Positions 9,060-17,825 of a stretch of 64,000 nucleotides of DNA are shown in pieces. The position numbers and the translations under genes were made by a program. The notes beneath the pieces were generated by a model, which made no database searches, was not told the origin of the DNA, and saw only the letters and a program-made list of their open reading frames with translations. This DNA comes from Variovorax gracilis (GTDB taxonomy: Bacteria > Pseudomonadota > Gammaproteobacteria > Burkholderiales > Burkholderiaceae_C). The stretch spans positions 1,103,109-1,167,108 of the forward strand of contig NZ_JASZYF010000001.1 of assembly GCF_030317115.1 (NCBI RefSeq), given 5' to 3'. Position 1 is the first letter of the stretch. Each line of letters opens with the position of its first letter.

Positions 9060-9419
9060 TCAGTGCTGCGGACCGTAGGCGCGGCCGAGGCTGCGCTGCT
9101 GGCTCAGGAGCGACATGCGCGCGATCAATTGCTCGATCTGCGGCTTGACCAGGCCACACACCTCGTCCTGGTCGGCACGGATGCGCTCGATCAGGCGACG
9201 TGTCTCTTCGAACTGCGCCGGGTCCAGCGCTTCGATCGGATGAAGCACCTTCAGCCGGTCGACCAATGACGCGCATTGGGCTTCCAGTTCCGGAAGCTGC
9301 CCCCATTCCTTCGATCGCGCGAGCTCGGCCATGAGCGCGACGCGCGAGGCGAGTTGACCGTAGCAGTGAACGACTTCGCTTCGGGTTGCCATGTTGTCTT
9401 TTCTGGTTGTCGTGTTCAT
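9060..9419 (-). CDS. fliT: Flagellar export chaperone FliT
   Basis: A small, mostly helical protein of 119 residues downstream of fliS, with the pattern of the FliT chaperone, which binds FliD and in enterics also FlhDC. The central segments (LEAQCASLVDRLKVL, ARMSLLSQQRSLGRAYG) fit the family's helical bundle. The ATG at 9419 lies 10 bp after the fliS stop; an ATG at 9392 giving 110 residues is equally possible. Assignment rests on size, helix pattern and position in fliD-fliS-fliT order. Confidence 0.85.
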   Translation of the reverse strand: MNTTTRKDNMATRSEVVHCYGQLASRVALMAELARSKEWGQLPELEAQCASLVDRLKVLHPIEALDPAQFEETRRLIERIRADQDEVCGLVKPQIEQLIARMSLLSQQRSLGRAYGPQH

Positions 9420-9429
9420 CGCGCGTGTC

Positions 9430-9852
9430 TCAGGCGCGCGCTGGGCCGGCGTCGATCTCGCGCCAGGCTGAAGCGATGTTGTCAAGAAGGCCATCGGCTT
9501 CGTCGAGCGCCCGCGCGTCGTTGCGCAGGTTGGCGAACAGGAGCCTTTGGATGATGTAGTCGTAGAGCGCGGTCAGGTTGCCGGCGAGTTCTTCGCCGGC
9601 AGGGCCTGCCGCCTTGGCATCGAGCGCAGCCTTGAGGCCGTTCTCGACGATGTTGACCGCCCTCGAGATCGAGTTGCCCTTGGCCTCGATATCACGCTGC
9701 GCCATGTGATGCCGCGCCATGCCGATGGCCATCTTCGCGCCGTCGAACAGCATGCAGATGAGCTGGTGCGGCGTGGCGCTCATCACGCCGGTTTCCACGC
9801 CGACGCGTGCATAGGCGCCAGCGCCGGTCCTGAAGGTGTGGGGGGTGTACAT
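9430..9852 (-). CDS. fliS: Flagellin export chaperone FliS
   Basis: FliS binds the C-terminus of flagellin and prevents premature polymerisation in the cytoplasm. The 140-residue protein shows family marks: YARVGVETGVMSATPHQLI near the N-terminus, LFDGAKMAI, and the YDYIIQRLLFAN helix. An AGGAG site precedes the ATG. It lies 26 bp downstream of fliD, as usual. Confidence 0.96.
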   Translation of the reverse strand: MYTPHTFRTGAGAYARVGVETGVMSATPHQLICMLFDGAKMAIGMARHHMAQRDIEAKGNSISRAVNIVENGLKAALDAKAAGPAGEELAGNLTALYDYIIQRLLFANLRNDARALDEADGLLDNIASAWREIDAGPARA

Positions 9853-9878
9853 CGACGGCTCCTGTCCTGTGTTGCGGG

Positions 9879-11330
9879 CTACTTGCCGCTGCTGGCGTTC
9901 ATCGCATCGAACTGCTGCGTGAGGTAGGTCATCGTGTTGCTCATGCTGTTGATCAGCACGTCGAGCTGATTGAACTGCTTGCGGTAGCGGTCCACCGTGG
10001 CATCGACCCGCGCCTGCATGGCGTCGTACTGTTCGTCGAGTTCCTTGATGGTGGAGGTCACGCCGTCGGTGGCGACCTTCAGGCTGCCGCCGGTCTTTGT
10101 GAGGTCATCCACCAGCGCGTCGATTTGCTTGCCATAGCCCGACGTGCTTCCCGTCGCGCTCGCGAAGAGCTTCGAAACGCCTTCCAGATTGGTCTCGAGG
10201 GCCTTGGAAAGCTTGGTCGAATCCACGGCCAGCGTCCCATCCTTCTGGAAAGACACGCCGATCTCCGTCAGCACCTTCATGTCGTTGGTGCCGCCGCTCT
10301 GCGGCGTCGTGAGCGCCTGCCGGATGCGGGTCTGGAGGTTGCGCAGGGTCGAGTCGCCGACCAGCGCTGCGCCGGTCTTTGTATCCGCGTCATAGGAGGT
10401 CAGGCTCGTCGCCGTGCTCTGCAGGCTGTTGTAGGCCTTGACGAAATCGTTGATCGCGCTCGTCACCGAAGTCGTGTTGGCCTTCATCGACAGACCGGTC
10501 GTGCCGGTCTGCACGAGGGTCAACGTCGTGCCCTGGATCGCTTCCTTGACTGTATTGCTGCCGCTTGTGATCGCGATGCCGTTGACGTTGAGCTTGGCGT
10601 TCTGTGCCGCGATGGTCTGCTGCAGGTTCTGTGTGCCAGCCGGGTCATTGTTCAGCAGGTTCTGCAGCGCCGCGTCGCCGTCGACGGAGATGCGCATGCT
10701 CGAAGCCTCGCCGGTCTGCGTGGAGTTGAGCACCAGGCGATAGGGGGTGCCGCTGCCGTCGTTGACGATGCTCGCGGTGACGCCGGCGCCCGCCGCATTG
10801 ATCGCATCGCGAATGCCGCCCAGGGTGTTGTTGGTGGGATCGATGGTGATCGATTTCGCGGCACGCGTTCCGTCCGCCGTGAAACCTGCGCCGCTGTACT
10901 TGCCCGTTGCGGCGTCCAGCGTGCCGCCGGTGATCGTGCCGAAATCGATCGTGACCTTGCCGCTGCCGATCGCAGTGGTGGTGTTCGCCTGACCTGCCGC
11001 GATGGCCGACTGCGCCTGGGCCAACTGAGAGACGACGATGCTGTAGTTGCCGGACGAGGTCGGATCGGCGGAAGAAGCCGACAGGATGCCGCTCACGGTA
11101 GGCGTCCCCGTCACGGACTGGAACAACGCCGGGTCGGAAAGTTTCTTTGCGGCGCTTTGCAGCGTACCAAGCGCGCTCTGCAGCGTACCGTAGGCTGACA
11201 GCTTGCTGGTATAGCTCTTCGCCTTGGCCTCCAGGGCCACCAGCGGCTGGCTTTCCGCCGTCTGGAGTTGCGTGAGCAAGGAGCTCAGATCGAGGTTCGA
11301 GCCGACGCCGAGACTGCTGATGGTTGCCAT
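9879..11330 (-). CDS. fliD: Flagellar filament cap protein FliD
   Basis: FliD forms the cap under which flagellin polymerises. The protein is 483 residues. The N-terminal coiled region (SSLGVGSNLDLSSLLTQLQ) and the C-terminal coiled coil (about residues 410-475, INSMSNTMTYLTQQF) are characteristic. Between them lie Thr/Ser/Gly-rich outer domains, including a flagellin hook IN-like segment. It is followed by fliS and fliT and preceded by flaG. Confidence 0.96.
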   Translation of the reverse strand: MATISSLGVGSNLDLSSLLTQLQTAESQPLVALEAKAKSYTSKLSAYGTLQSALGTLQSAAKKLSDPALFQSVTGTPTVSGILSASSADPTSSGNYSIVVSQLAQAQSAIAAGQANTTTAIGSGKVTIDFGTITGGTLDAATGKYSGAGFTADGTRAAKSITIDPTNNTLGGIRDAINAAGAGVTASIVNDGSGTPYRLVLNSTQTGEASSMRISVDGDAALQNLLNNDPAGTQNLQQTIAAQNAKLNVNGIAITSGSNTVKEAIQGTTLTLVQTGTTGLSMKANTTSVTSAINDFVKAYNSLQSTATSLTSYDADTKTGAALVGDSTLRNLQTRIRQALTTPQSGGTNDMKVLTEIGVSFQKDGTLAVDSTKLSKALETNLEGVSKLFASATGSTSGYGKQIDALVDDLTKTGGSLKVATDGVTSTIKELDEQYDAMQARVDATVDRYRKQFNQLDVLINSMSNTMTYLTQQFDAMNASSGK

Positions 11331-11373
11331 GTTCTTGATTTCCTGGATTGCGTATGAAGAGGCGGGGCCGGCT

Positions 11374-11724
11374 TCAGGCCTGGTGGCTGACCAGCAGCCC
11401 CGGCGCCTTCCCCATGACCTTCGCGATGCGAATCACCTCCTCGGTCGGAATCTGGCGAATCACCACGCCATTGGCCTGGTCGACCACCTTCACGATGACC
11501 TTGTCGGTGTCCTTGTCGATCTCGAACTGCAGGCTGATCGAATGGCTGGCAAGCGAGGCGTTGGCCTCGTGCACCGCCGTCTCGATCTGCTCGGGCGTGG
11601 CCTCCTCGACCGCACCCGAAAGCGCGTCGGCGCCGGCCGGCGCGCTCGGGCCCGCGGCGCGACTGGCGAGCAGTTGCGTCCAGGGGCTGTCCTTCGCGAG
11701 GATTGCTGGCATGGGGTTCGACAT
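11374..11724 (-). CDS. flaG: FlaG family protein
   Basis: A 116-residue FlaG protein. Members influence filament length and export in several polarly and peritrichously flagellated bacteria. The C-terminal half carries the family pattern (LQFEIDKDTDKVIVKVVDQANGVVIRQIP). The ATG at 11724 is chosen because AAGGTG lies six bases upstream. It sits between fliC and fliD, downstream of strong hairpins. Confidence 0.93.
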   Translation of the reverse strand: MSNPMPAILAKDSPWTQLLASRAAGPSAPAGADALSGAVEEATPEQIETAVHEANASLASHSISLQFEIDKDTDKVIVKVVDQANGVVIRQIPTEEVIRIAKVMGKAPGLLVSHQA

Positions 11725-11749
11725 GGGTTGCACCTTGATCTGGGGATTC

Positions 11750-11795
11750 GCTGTCCTCTGCGGCCTCGACGCGGGCCGTGGCCGCAGAGGACAGC
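11750..11795 (-). terminator. Perfect 16-bp inverted repeat between fliC and flaG
   Basis: GCTGTCCTCTGCGGCC at 11750-11765 is the exact reverse complement of 11780-11795, with a 14-base loop. On the minus strand the hairpin lies about 70 bases after the fliC stop and ends about 25 bases before the flaG start. No T tract follows, so it may act as a transcript stabiliser or partial attenuator rather than as an intrinsic terminator. Confidence 0.55.
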
Positions 11796-11813
11796 GCAGG
11801 CCGTGAGGCCTGC
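11796..11813 (-). terminator. Second small hairpin between fliC and flaG
   Basis: GCAGGCC and GGCCTGC form a perfect 7-bp stem with a 4-base loop, directly abutting the 16-bp inverted repeat at 11750-11795. It would be met first by transcription leaving fliC. There is no T tract. Confidence 0.45.
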
Positions 11814-11867
11814 GGCCGCCAGGGCCTTCCCTTGCGGGGGGGACCCGGCGCTCCTGTTCCTTTCTGA

Positions 11868-13541
11868 TTAACGCAGGAGGGACAGCACGCCTTGCGTGGT
11901 CTGGTTGGCCTGGGCCAGCACCGAGGTGCCAGCTTGTTGCAGGATCTGGGCGCGCGTCATGTTCGACACTTCCACCGCGTAGTCGGCGTCTTCGATGCGC
12001 GAGCGCGACGAGGACAGGTTGGTCACCGTGGTGCCGAGGTTGGCGATCGTCGAGTCAAAACGGTTCTGGACCGCACCGAGCGAGCTGCGCAGCTTGTCGA
12101 CCTTCGACAGGGCCGCATCCAGAGCCTTGAGCGGATCGGCGGTGGACGTAGCGCCGCTCTTCGCCTCCAGCGTGAACTTGCCCGCTTTGGCGCTGTCTTC
12201 GTAGACGAGGTTGGACGAAGCGTCGGTGACGCTGCCGTTCGCGTGCACGAAGAGGGTCTCAGCCGTGTTCTTCGTCAGGGCACCGTTCATATCGACGTTC
12301 ACCGCAACACCGCCGTCAGTCACCGCACCGCCAGCAGCGACTGCATATGCCGTGCCACCCAGAGTCACGGTGCTCGCCACGCCGGTGGCGGCGGTGGCCA
12401 GTGCGGAGTTGGAGATGTGGAGGTTCGTTGCGTTGGCCGTTGCGGTACCAGCGGTGTAGGTGTACGTCGGCGCGGATGCGCCTGAGCCGACGGTGATCGT
12501 GCCGCCTGCGCCGCCGGCATTGCCCATGCTGAACAGGACGTCGCCGCTCGCGACGGTGCCGCCGCCGTTGACGTTGGCTTGAACCGCTGCGCCCGAGTTG
12601 TTGTTCTCGGTCAGGTTGCCCGCGGCGTCCAGGAAGAGCTTGTTGCCGCTGTCTGCCGAAGTCAGATTGCCGGCGCTGTCGATCTTTGCATCAACGGTCT
12701 GGTTGCCGCCGATCTTGATCGAGACCGACGTCGAACCGCCGGCGGCGGGCTTCAGGTCCGCCGCAACGTTCACGGCGGTGCGCGCGGCTTGGTTGAACTT
12801 GTAGTCGGTGCCCGTGGACGTGTAAGTGACGCCGCCGAATACGGCGGTGTCGCCCTTTACTGCCTTGCCGAGCACGGAGCTCAGCGTTGCCGCGTCAGAT
12901 GCGCCGTAGTTCTTCGCGTAGGCAGTCGTGCCATTCGTCGTCGCGCCGGCGGAGTAACCCGACGCGAGCAGGGTCGTCTTGGTGGCCGCCGCATTGGGGG
13001 TGCCGCTGCCGTTGATATTGAAGCCTTCCAAGCCGAGGGTCTTGGCACTGATCTCTTGCAGGTCGATATCGATGGTTTCGCCGTCGTTCGCGCCGACCTG
13101 CACGGTCAGCTTGCCAGCATCGGCCGACAGAACCTTGACGCCGTTGAACTGGGTCTGTTCCGAAACACGGTTGATTTCGTCGAGACGCTGCGAGATTTCA
13201 GCCTGGATCGAGTCAAGGTCGCTTTGCGAGTTCGTACCGTTGGCAGCCTGCACCGACAGTTCGCGAACGCGCTGCAGGTTGTTGTTGACTTCGGTCAGCG
13301 CGCCTTCGGTCGTTTGAGCGATCGAGATGCCGTCGTTGGCGTTGCGGGTCGCTTGCGTCAGGCCCTTGATGTTGGCCGTGAAGCGGTTCGCGATGGCCTG
13401 ACCGGCGGCGTCGTCCTTGGCGCTGTTGATGCGCATGCCGGAAGACAGACGCTCGATCGCGGTGTTCAGCGACGATTGCGACTTGTTGAGGTTGTTCTGC
13501 GTAAGCAGCGAGAGACTGTTGGTGTTGATGACTTGCGCCAT
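11868..13541 (-). CDS. fliC: Flagellin
   Basis: This is the structural protein of the filament, 557 residues. The conserved N-terminal D0/D1 region ([39 protein letters not shown]) and the C-terminal one ([20 protein letters not shown], ending LSLLR) are intact. The central part, roughly residues 180-470, is a variable Gly/Ala/Thr-rich surface domain. An AGGAG site precedes the ATG. It has its own sigma-28 promoter about 100 bp upstream and is the only flagellin gene in the window. Confidence 0.98.
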   Translation of the reverse strand: MAQVINTNSLSLLTQNNLNKSQSSLNTAIERLSSGMRINSAKDDAAGQAIANRFTANIKGLTQATRNANDGISIAQTTEGALTEVNNNLQRVRELSVQAANGTNSQSDLDSIQAEISQRLDEINRVSEQTQFNGVKVLSADAGKLTVQVGANDGETIDIDLQEISAKTLGLEGFNINGSGTPNAAATKTTLLASGYSAGATTNGTTAYAKNYGASDAATLSSVLGKAVKGDTAVFGGVTYTSTGTDYKFNQAARTAVNVAADLKPAAGGSTSVSIKIGGNQTVDAKIDSAGNLTSADSGNKLFLDAAGNLTENNNSGAAVQANVNGGGTVASGDVLFSMGNAGGAGGTITVGSGASAPTYTYTAGTATANATNLHISNSALATAATGVASTVTLGGTAYAVAAGGAVTDGGVAVNVDMNGALTKNTAETLFVHANGSVTDASSNLVYEDSAKAGKFTLEAKSGATSTADPLKALDAALSKVDKLRSSLGAVQNRFDSTIANLGTTVTNLSSSRSRIEDADYAVEVSNMTRAQILQQAGTSVLAQANQTTQGVLSLLR

Positions 13542-13637
13542 GCTCGACTCCTGGTTGACAAAGGTTGTGGACTTCCGGCCTCTGGCCGTAACGCTGGACC
13601 CGGACTCTCCGTGAGACTCAAGCCATCGTTGGACTAG

Positions 13638-13664
13638 TTATCGGCAGGCCTTGTCAAACCTTTA
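13638..13664 (-). promoter_or_regulatory. Sigma-28 (FliA) promoter of fliC
   Basis: Read on the minus strand, the sequence is TAAA, then exactly 15 bases, then GCCGATAA. This is a full match to the enteric sigma-28 consensus. It lies about 97 bp upstream of the fliC start, with nothing else between. Confidence 0.93.
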
Positions 13665-13676
13665 GGGCGGAACCTG

Positions 13677-13708
13677 AAAAACCCCGGGCTTGCCCTGGAA
13701 CACCCCGG
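13677..13708 (-). terminator. Possible terminator after fliE
   Basis: On the minus strand, a GC-rich segment able to pair CCGGG with CCCGG is followed by GG and five T residues. It lies just after the fliE stop and before the fliC promoter. The stem is short and the loop long, so the call is tentative. Confidence 0.35.
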
Positions 13709-13715
13709 AACCGGC

Positions 13716-14033
13716 TTAGGCGGGGAGATTCATGACTTCTTGATATGCCGAGACCAGGCGGTTTCGGACTTGCAACCCGGTCTGGAACGCCACGTTGGCC
13801 TTCTGCAGATCGACCATCACGTCATTGAGCGCGATTCCCGGCTTGCCGAGTTCGAAGTCCTCGGCCTGCGCGTAGGACTTGGTCTGCGCGGTGCTGATGT
13901 TGTCCAGCGAGCGCTTGAGCTCGGCCGCGAAGCCGCCGGTCTCGGCGGGGGCGGCTTGCGTCGGAGCGAATCCGGTCTGGAGCGCGGTGACCCGCATCTG
14001 CTGCAGGACGGACTCGATGGCGGCAATCGACAT
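13716..14033 (-). CDS. fliE: Flagellar hook-basal body protein FliE
   Basis: FliE joins the MS ring to the proximal rod. The 105-residue protein shows the family C-terminus (LNDVMVDLQKANVAFQTGLQ, then VRNRLVSAYQEVMNLPA) and an N-terminal helix. It is divergent from fliF across a 288-bp gap and upstream of fliC on the same strand. Confidence 0.96.
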   Translation of the reverse strand: MSIAAIESVLQQMRVTALQTGFAPTQAAPAETGGFAAELKRSLDNISTAQTKSYAQAEDFELGKPGIALNDVMVDLQKANVAFQTGLQVRNRLVSAYQEVMNLPA

Positions 14034-14321
14034 GAGGGACTCTCTTCTTTGTGTGAACTTAAGGGTTGCTATAGAAGCGCGCAGGCGCTCCGTCGTCTTT
14101 TCAGCGTACCAAGGGAAGACCCCGATTCAAGCCGCCAACAGACGGCAAAACCCCCCGCTATTCGGCCCATCGAATTCGGGACGGCTGTTGACAATCAACC
14201 GCGAAACGACAAGCCCGCTGACGACTTCAACGGCCTCCGGCATGACCCCTGAACAACGAATTCCCTCCTTTCACATGACAACGGGCCGCACCCGCGCACC
14301 GGCCATGGCGAGGGCTCGCGC
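14034..14321. promoter_or_regulatory. Divergent control region between fliE and fliF
   Basis: This 288-bp region must hold the class II promoters of fliE (minus) and the fliF operon (plus). It is less GC-rich than the flanking genes. No sigma-28 consensus was found on either strand. FlhDC-dependent promoters are expected here from the known regulatory scheme, but FlhDC boxes are too degenerate to place by eye. Confidence 0.5.
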
Positions 14322-16061
14322 ATGAGTTCTGCTGCGCCCGCGAACGGCGCGCCGCCGGCTGCGCCTTCGCTCCCCCCGCTCCTCGACAGGCTGCGTGCGC
14401 AGCCAAAGCTGCCGCTGATCATCGGCGCGGCGACCCTCGTGGCCGCCGCTGCGGCCTTCTCGCTGTGGAACCGCGGCCCCGACTACAAGGTGCTCTACAC
14501 CAATGTGTCGGACCGCGACGGCGGCGCGATCATCGCTTCGCTCCAGCAGATGAACGTGCCCTACAAGTTCGCCGACGGCGGCGGCGCGATCCTGATCGCG
14601 GGCGACAAGGTGCCCGAAGTGCGACTCAAGCTCGCGGCGCAGGGCTTGCCCAAGGCCGGCGGCGTGGGCTTCGAGCTGATGGACAACCAGAAGTTCGGCA
14701 CCAGCCAATTCGCCGAGCAGGTCAACTACCAGCGCGCGCTCGAAGGCGAACTCGCGCGCTCGATCGAATCCATCGGCACGGTCGAAGCGGCGCGGGTGCA
14801 CCTGGCGCTGCCCAAGCCGTCGCTGTTCGTGCGCGAGCAAAAGAAGCCGTCCGCATCGGTGGTGCTGACGCTGGCGCGCGGCCGCAGCATCGACGAAGGC
14901 CAGGTCAGCGCCATCGTCCACATGATCTCCAGCAGCGTGCCGGAGCTGGACCCCAAGAGCGTGACGGTGGTCGACCAGCGCGGCAACCTGCTCTCGGCCG
15001 CCAACAGCGGCGCGCGCGGGCTGGACGTGAGCCAGCTCAAGTATGTGCAGGAGATCGAGCAGGGCTACATCCGCCGCATCGAGACCATCCTGCAGCCCAT
15101 CCTGGGCGCGAACAACGTGCGGGCACAGGTCGCGGCGGACATCGACTTCTCGGTGGTCGAGCACACCGACGAGAAGTACCGCCCCAACCAGACGCCCGGG
15201 CAGGCCGCGATGCGCAGCCAGCAATCGAGCGAATCGAGCCAGCACGGCGGCCTGCCGCCCGGCGGCGTGCCGGGCGCGCTGACGAACCAGCCGCCGGTCA
15301 ACCCGACCGCACCGATCACCGCGCCCAAGCCCCCGGCCGCGCCGGGCACCCCGGGAGCGGCCACCAACGGCGCCGCCAACGCGAGCACCGCCGGCTCGAC
15401 CGTCAGCACCTCCGCCCCGACCGGCCCCGGCAGCTCGCGCAAGGACGTGACGACCAACTACGAGCTCGACCGCTCGATCCGCCACGTGCAGCAAGGCGCA
15501 GGCGCGATCAAGCGGCTTTCGGTCGCGGTCGTCGTGAACTACAAGGACGCCGCCGACGGCGCCGGCAAGACCGCCACGCGCGCGCTGACGCCGGTCGAGA
15601 TCGAACAGATCCGGAACCTGGCCAAGGAAGCCATGGGCTACAGCCAGGACCGCGGCGACTCGCTCAACGTCGTGAACAGCGCCTTCGCCGCAGACCGCGA
15701 AGCTCCGGCAGCCGAAGTCCCGTTCTGGCGCGACCGCGAGAACATCGAGCTCGGCAAGACGATCGGCCAGTACCTGCTGATCGCCTTCCTCGCCCTCTTC
15801 GCCTGGTTCGCGGTGCTGCGGCCCCTGCTGCGCAAGCACCTGGCACCGCCGCCCGCACCGGTCGTGGAAGCCGCGCCGCAGGAAGCCACCGGCGAGCCCG
15901 CGAAGGAAGAGGAGCCCAAGATCTCGCCGGAGGAAGCCCTGCGCCAGCGCGAAGCCCTCCGCCAGAAGGCCGACATGGAATACGCCCATCACCTCGCGGA
16001 CCAGGATCCCAAGCTGGTCGCCATGCTGATTCAACACTGGATGAACGCCAATGATCAGTGA
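14322..16061 (+). CDS. fliF: Flagellar MS-ring protein FliF
   Basis: FliF oligomerises in the inner membrane to form the MS ring, the base for the rotor and export apparatus. The 579-residue protein has a first membrane helix (about residues 28-46). YscJ/FliF ring-building domains follow (YKVLYTNVSDRDGG, then VRLKLAAQGLPK). A Pro/Ala/Thr-rich periplasmic loop spans about 295-375. The second helix (about 480-500) and a C-terminal tail that binds FliG end the protein. GAGG precedes the ATG. It is the first gene of fliFGHIJKLMNOPQR. Confidence 0.97.
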   Translation: MSSAAPANGAPPAAPSLPPLLDRLRAQPKLPLIIGAATLVAAAAAFSLWNRGPDYKVLYTNVSDRDGGAIIASLQQMNVPYKFADGGGAILIAGDKVPEVRLKLAAQGLPKAGGVGFELMDNQKFGTSQFAEQVNYQRALEGELARSIESIGTVEAARVHLALPKPSLFVREQKKPSASVVLTLARGRSIDEGQVSAIVHMISSSVPELDPKSVTVVDQRGNLLSAANSGARGLDVSQLKYVQEIEQGYIRRIETILQPILGANNVRAQVAADIDFSVVEHTDEKYRPNQTPGQAAMRSQQSSESSQHGGLPPGGVPGALTNQPPVNPTAPITAPKPPAAPGTPGAATNGAANASTAGSTVSTSAPTGPGSSRKDVTTNYELDRSIRHVQQGAGAIKRLSVAVVVNYKDAADGAGKTATRALTPVEIEQIRNLAKEAMGYSQDRGDSLNVVNSAFAADREAPAAEVPFWRDRENIELGKTIGQYLLIAFLALFAWFAVLRPLLRKHLAPPPAPVVEAAPQEATGEPAKEEEPKISPEEALRQREALRQKADMEYAHHLADQDPKLVAMLIQHWMNANDQ

Positions 16062-17049
16062 ACTCGGAACCCGCAAGAGCGCCATCCTGCTGATGGCACT
16101 GGGCGAGGACCGTGCAGCCGCCGCGCTGCACCTCCTGCCGACCGCCGAAGTGCAGACCCTCGGCCTCGCGATGGCGAAACTGTCCTCGGTCTCCAAGGAT
16201 GAACTCGCCTCGGTGCTCGCCGAGTTCCGACAGGAAACCGAGCAGTTCTCCGCGCTGCACCTCGGCTCCAGCAGCTACATCCGTGCGGTGCTGAAGAAGG
16301 CGCTCGGCGACGACCGCGCCAGCAATCTGCTGGAGGACATCCTGCAGGCCGACGAGCCGCACAGCGGCATCGAGCGCCTCAACCAGCTCGAGGCCGGCGA
16401 GGTGGCGGAACTCATCCGCGACGAGCATCCGCAGATCCTCGCGACGGTGCTCATCCACCTGGATCGCCTGAAGGCTTCGGAAGTGCTCGAGAAGCTGCCG
16501 ACGCGCCTGCGCCACGACGTGATCATGCGCGTCGCCACCTTCGGCGGCGTGCAACCGTCGGCGCTGAACGAGTTGACCGACGTGCTCACCGAGATGCTCT
16601 CGGGCCAGGGCCTGAAGCGCAGCCGCCTCGGCGGCGTGAGGACGGCGGCGGAAATCGTCAACCTGATGAGCAGCACGCAGGAAGAAGAAGCCATCGCCCA
16701 TGTGCGGGCGGTGGACGAGGCCCTGGCGCAGCGCATCGTCGACGAGATGTTCGTGTTCGAGAACCTGCTGAGCCTGGAGGACCGGAGCATCCAGCGCCTG
16801 CTCAAGGACATCGAGTCCGATTCGCTCATCATCGCGCTCAAGGGCGCGCCGCAGGAGCTGCGCGACAAGTTCCTCAACAACATGTCGCAACGCGCTGCCG
16901 AAACGCTGCGCGAGGACATGGAGCTCAGCGGGCCGGTGCGCGTGTCTCAGGTCGAGACCGAGCAGAAGGCCATCCTGCAGGTCGCACGCCGCCTGGCCGA
17001 GGCCGGCGAAATCGTGATTGCGGCGCCGGGCACCGATGACTTTGTCTAA
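16051..17049 (+). CDS. fliG: Flagellar motor switch protein FliG
   Basis: FliG links the MS ring to the stator and sets rotation direction with FliM and FliN. The 332-residue length is normal. The middle domain has the EHPQILATVLIHL segment (the EHPQ motif contacts FliM), and the C-terminal domain carries charged torque residues (MFVFENLLSLEDRSIQRLL). Its ATG lies inside the end of fliF, an 11-base overlap. Confidence 0.97.
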   Translation: MISELGTRKSAILLMALGEDRAAAALHLLPTAEVQTLGLAMAKLSSVSKDELASVLAEFRQETEQFSALHLGSSSYIRAVLKKALGDDRASNLLEDILQADEPHSGIERLNQLEAGEVAELIRDEHPQILATVLIHLDRLKASEVLEKLPTRLRHDVIMRVATFGGVQPSALNELTDVLTEMLSGQGLKRSRLGGVRTAAEIVNLMSSTQEEEAIAHVRAVDEALAQRIVDEMFVFENLLSLEDRSIQRLLKDIESDSLIIALKGAPQELRDKFLNNMSQRAAETLREDMELSGPVRVSQVETEQKAILQVARRLAEAGEIVIAAPGTDDFV

Positions 17050-17821
17050 GTACCCCTCCCCCTCCGGCGCGCGCTCGCGCCTGGCTTCGGCCTACGCCCC
17101 TGCAGCGGTGCCGGTCGCGTCCGCCAAACCGGCCAAGCCGGTGCTGTCCGCCTGGCAACGCTGGGAGATGGACACACTGAACGAGCCCCAGGCGCCCGCA
17201 CAGCGCAAGCTCGCGGTGCCCACCGAGGCGCCGCCCTCGCCCGCCCTGGCGCATGCCGCCGAGCTTGCGCGGCTGCGCCGCGAAGCACGCACTGCCGGCG
17301 AAGCCGAAGGCCGCGCCGAGGGTCGCGCCATGGGCCATGAGGAAGGTGTCGCGGCAGGCCGCGCCGAGGGCCTGGCCGCGGGCCTCGCTGCCGCGAGCGC
17401 GCACGCCGAACAGCTCAAGGCGCTGTCCGCGAGCCTGCCGGCCGCACTGCGCCGTGCCGAAGCCGAACTGGCCGACGCCATCCTCACGCTCGCGCTGGAT
17501 GTCGCAAGGCAGGTCGTCCACCGCACCTTGCGCGCCGAGCCCGAATGGGTGCTGCCGCTCGTGCAGGACTTGCTCCACACCGAGCCCGCGCTTCAGGGCG
17601 AACCCCGCCTGCTGCTTCATCCGGACGACGTGGCGCTGGTCAGGAGCAGCCTCGGCAACGAGCTGCAGACGGCCGGCTGGCAGGTGCGCGCCGACGAGGC
17701 CATCGCCCGGGGTGGCTGCCGCGTTCAATCAGCCAGCGGCGAAATGGACGCCAGCCTGGAGACGCGCTGGAAAAGCGTGACCGCGGCGCTGCACCGCGAC
17801 GCCGACACGCAGGGGGTCTGA
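17036..17821 (+). CDS. fliH: Flagellar export ATPase regulator FliH
   Basis: FliH dimers bind the FliI ATPase and the switch complex. The protein is 261 residues from the ATG at 17036, which overlaps the end of fliG. A central stretch of repeated glycine-containing helix turns ([17 protein letters not shown] and on to about residue 125) is the GxxxG-type repeat of FliH. The C-terminal domain ([17 protein letters not shown]) matches the family. Confidence 0.94.
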   Translation: MTLSKYPSPSGARSRLASAYAPAAVPVASAKPAKPVLSAWQRWEMDTLNEPQAPAQRKLAVPTEAPPSPALAHAAELARLRREARTAGEAEGRAEGRAMGHEEGVAAGRAEGLAAGLAAASAHAEQLKALSASLPAALRRAEAELADAILTLALDVARQVVHRTLRAEPEWVLPLVQDLLHTEPALQGEPRLLLHPDDVALVRSSLGNELQTAGWQVRADEAIARGGCRVQSASGEMDASLETRWKSVTAALHRDADTQGV

Positions 17822-17825
17822 GCCA

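Noticed and set aside
14271..16890. Minus-strand frames of 641 and 408 codons opposite fliF and fliG
   Set aside because: They are antisense shadows of well-recognised genes, with repetitive Arg/Ala/Gly composition and no motif.
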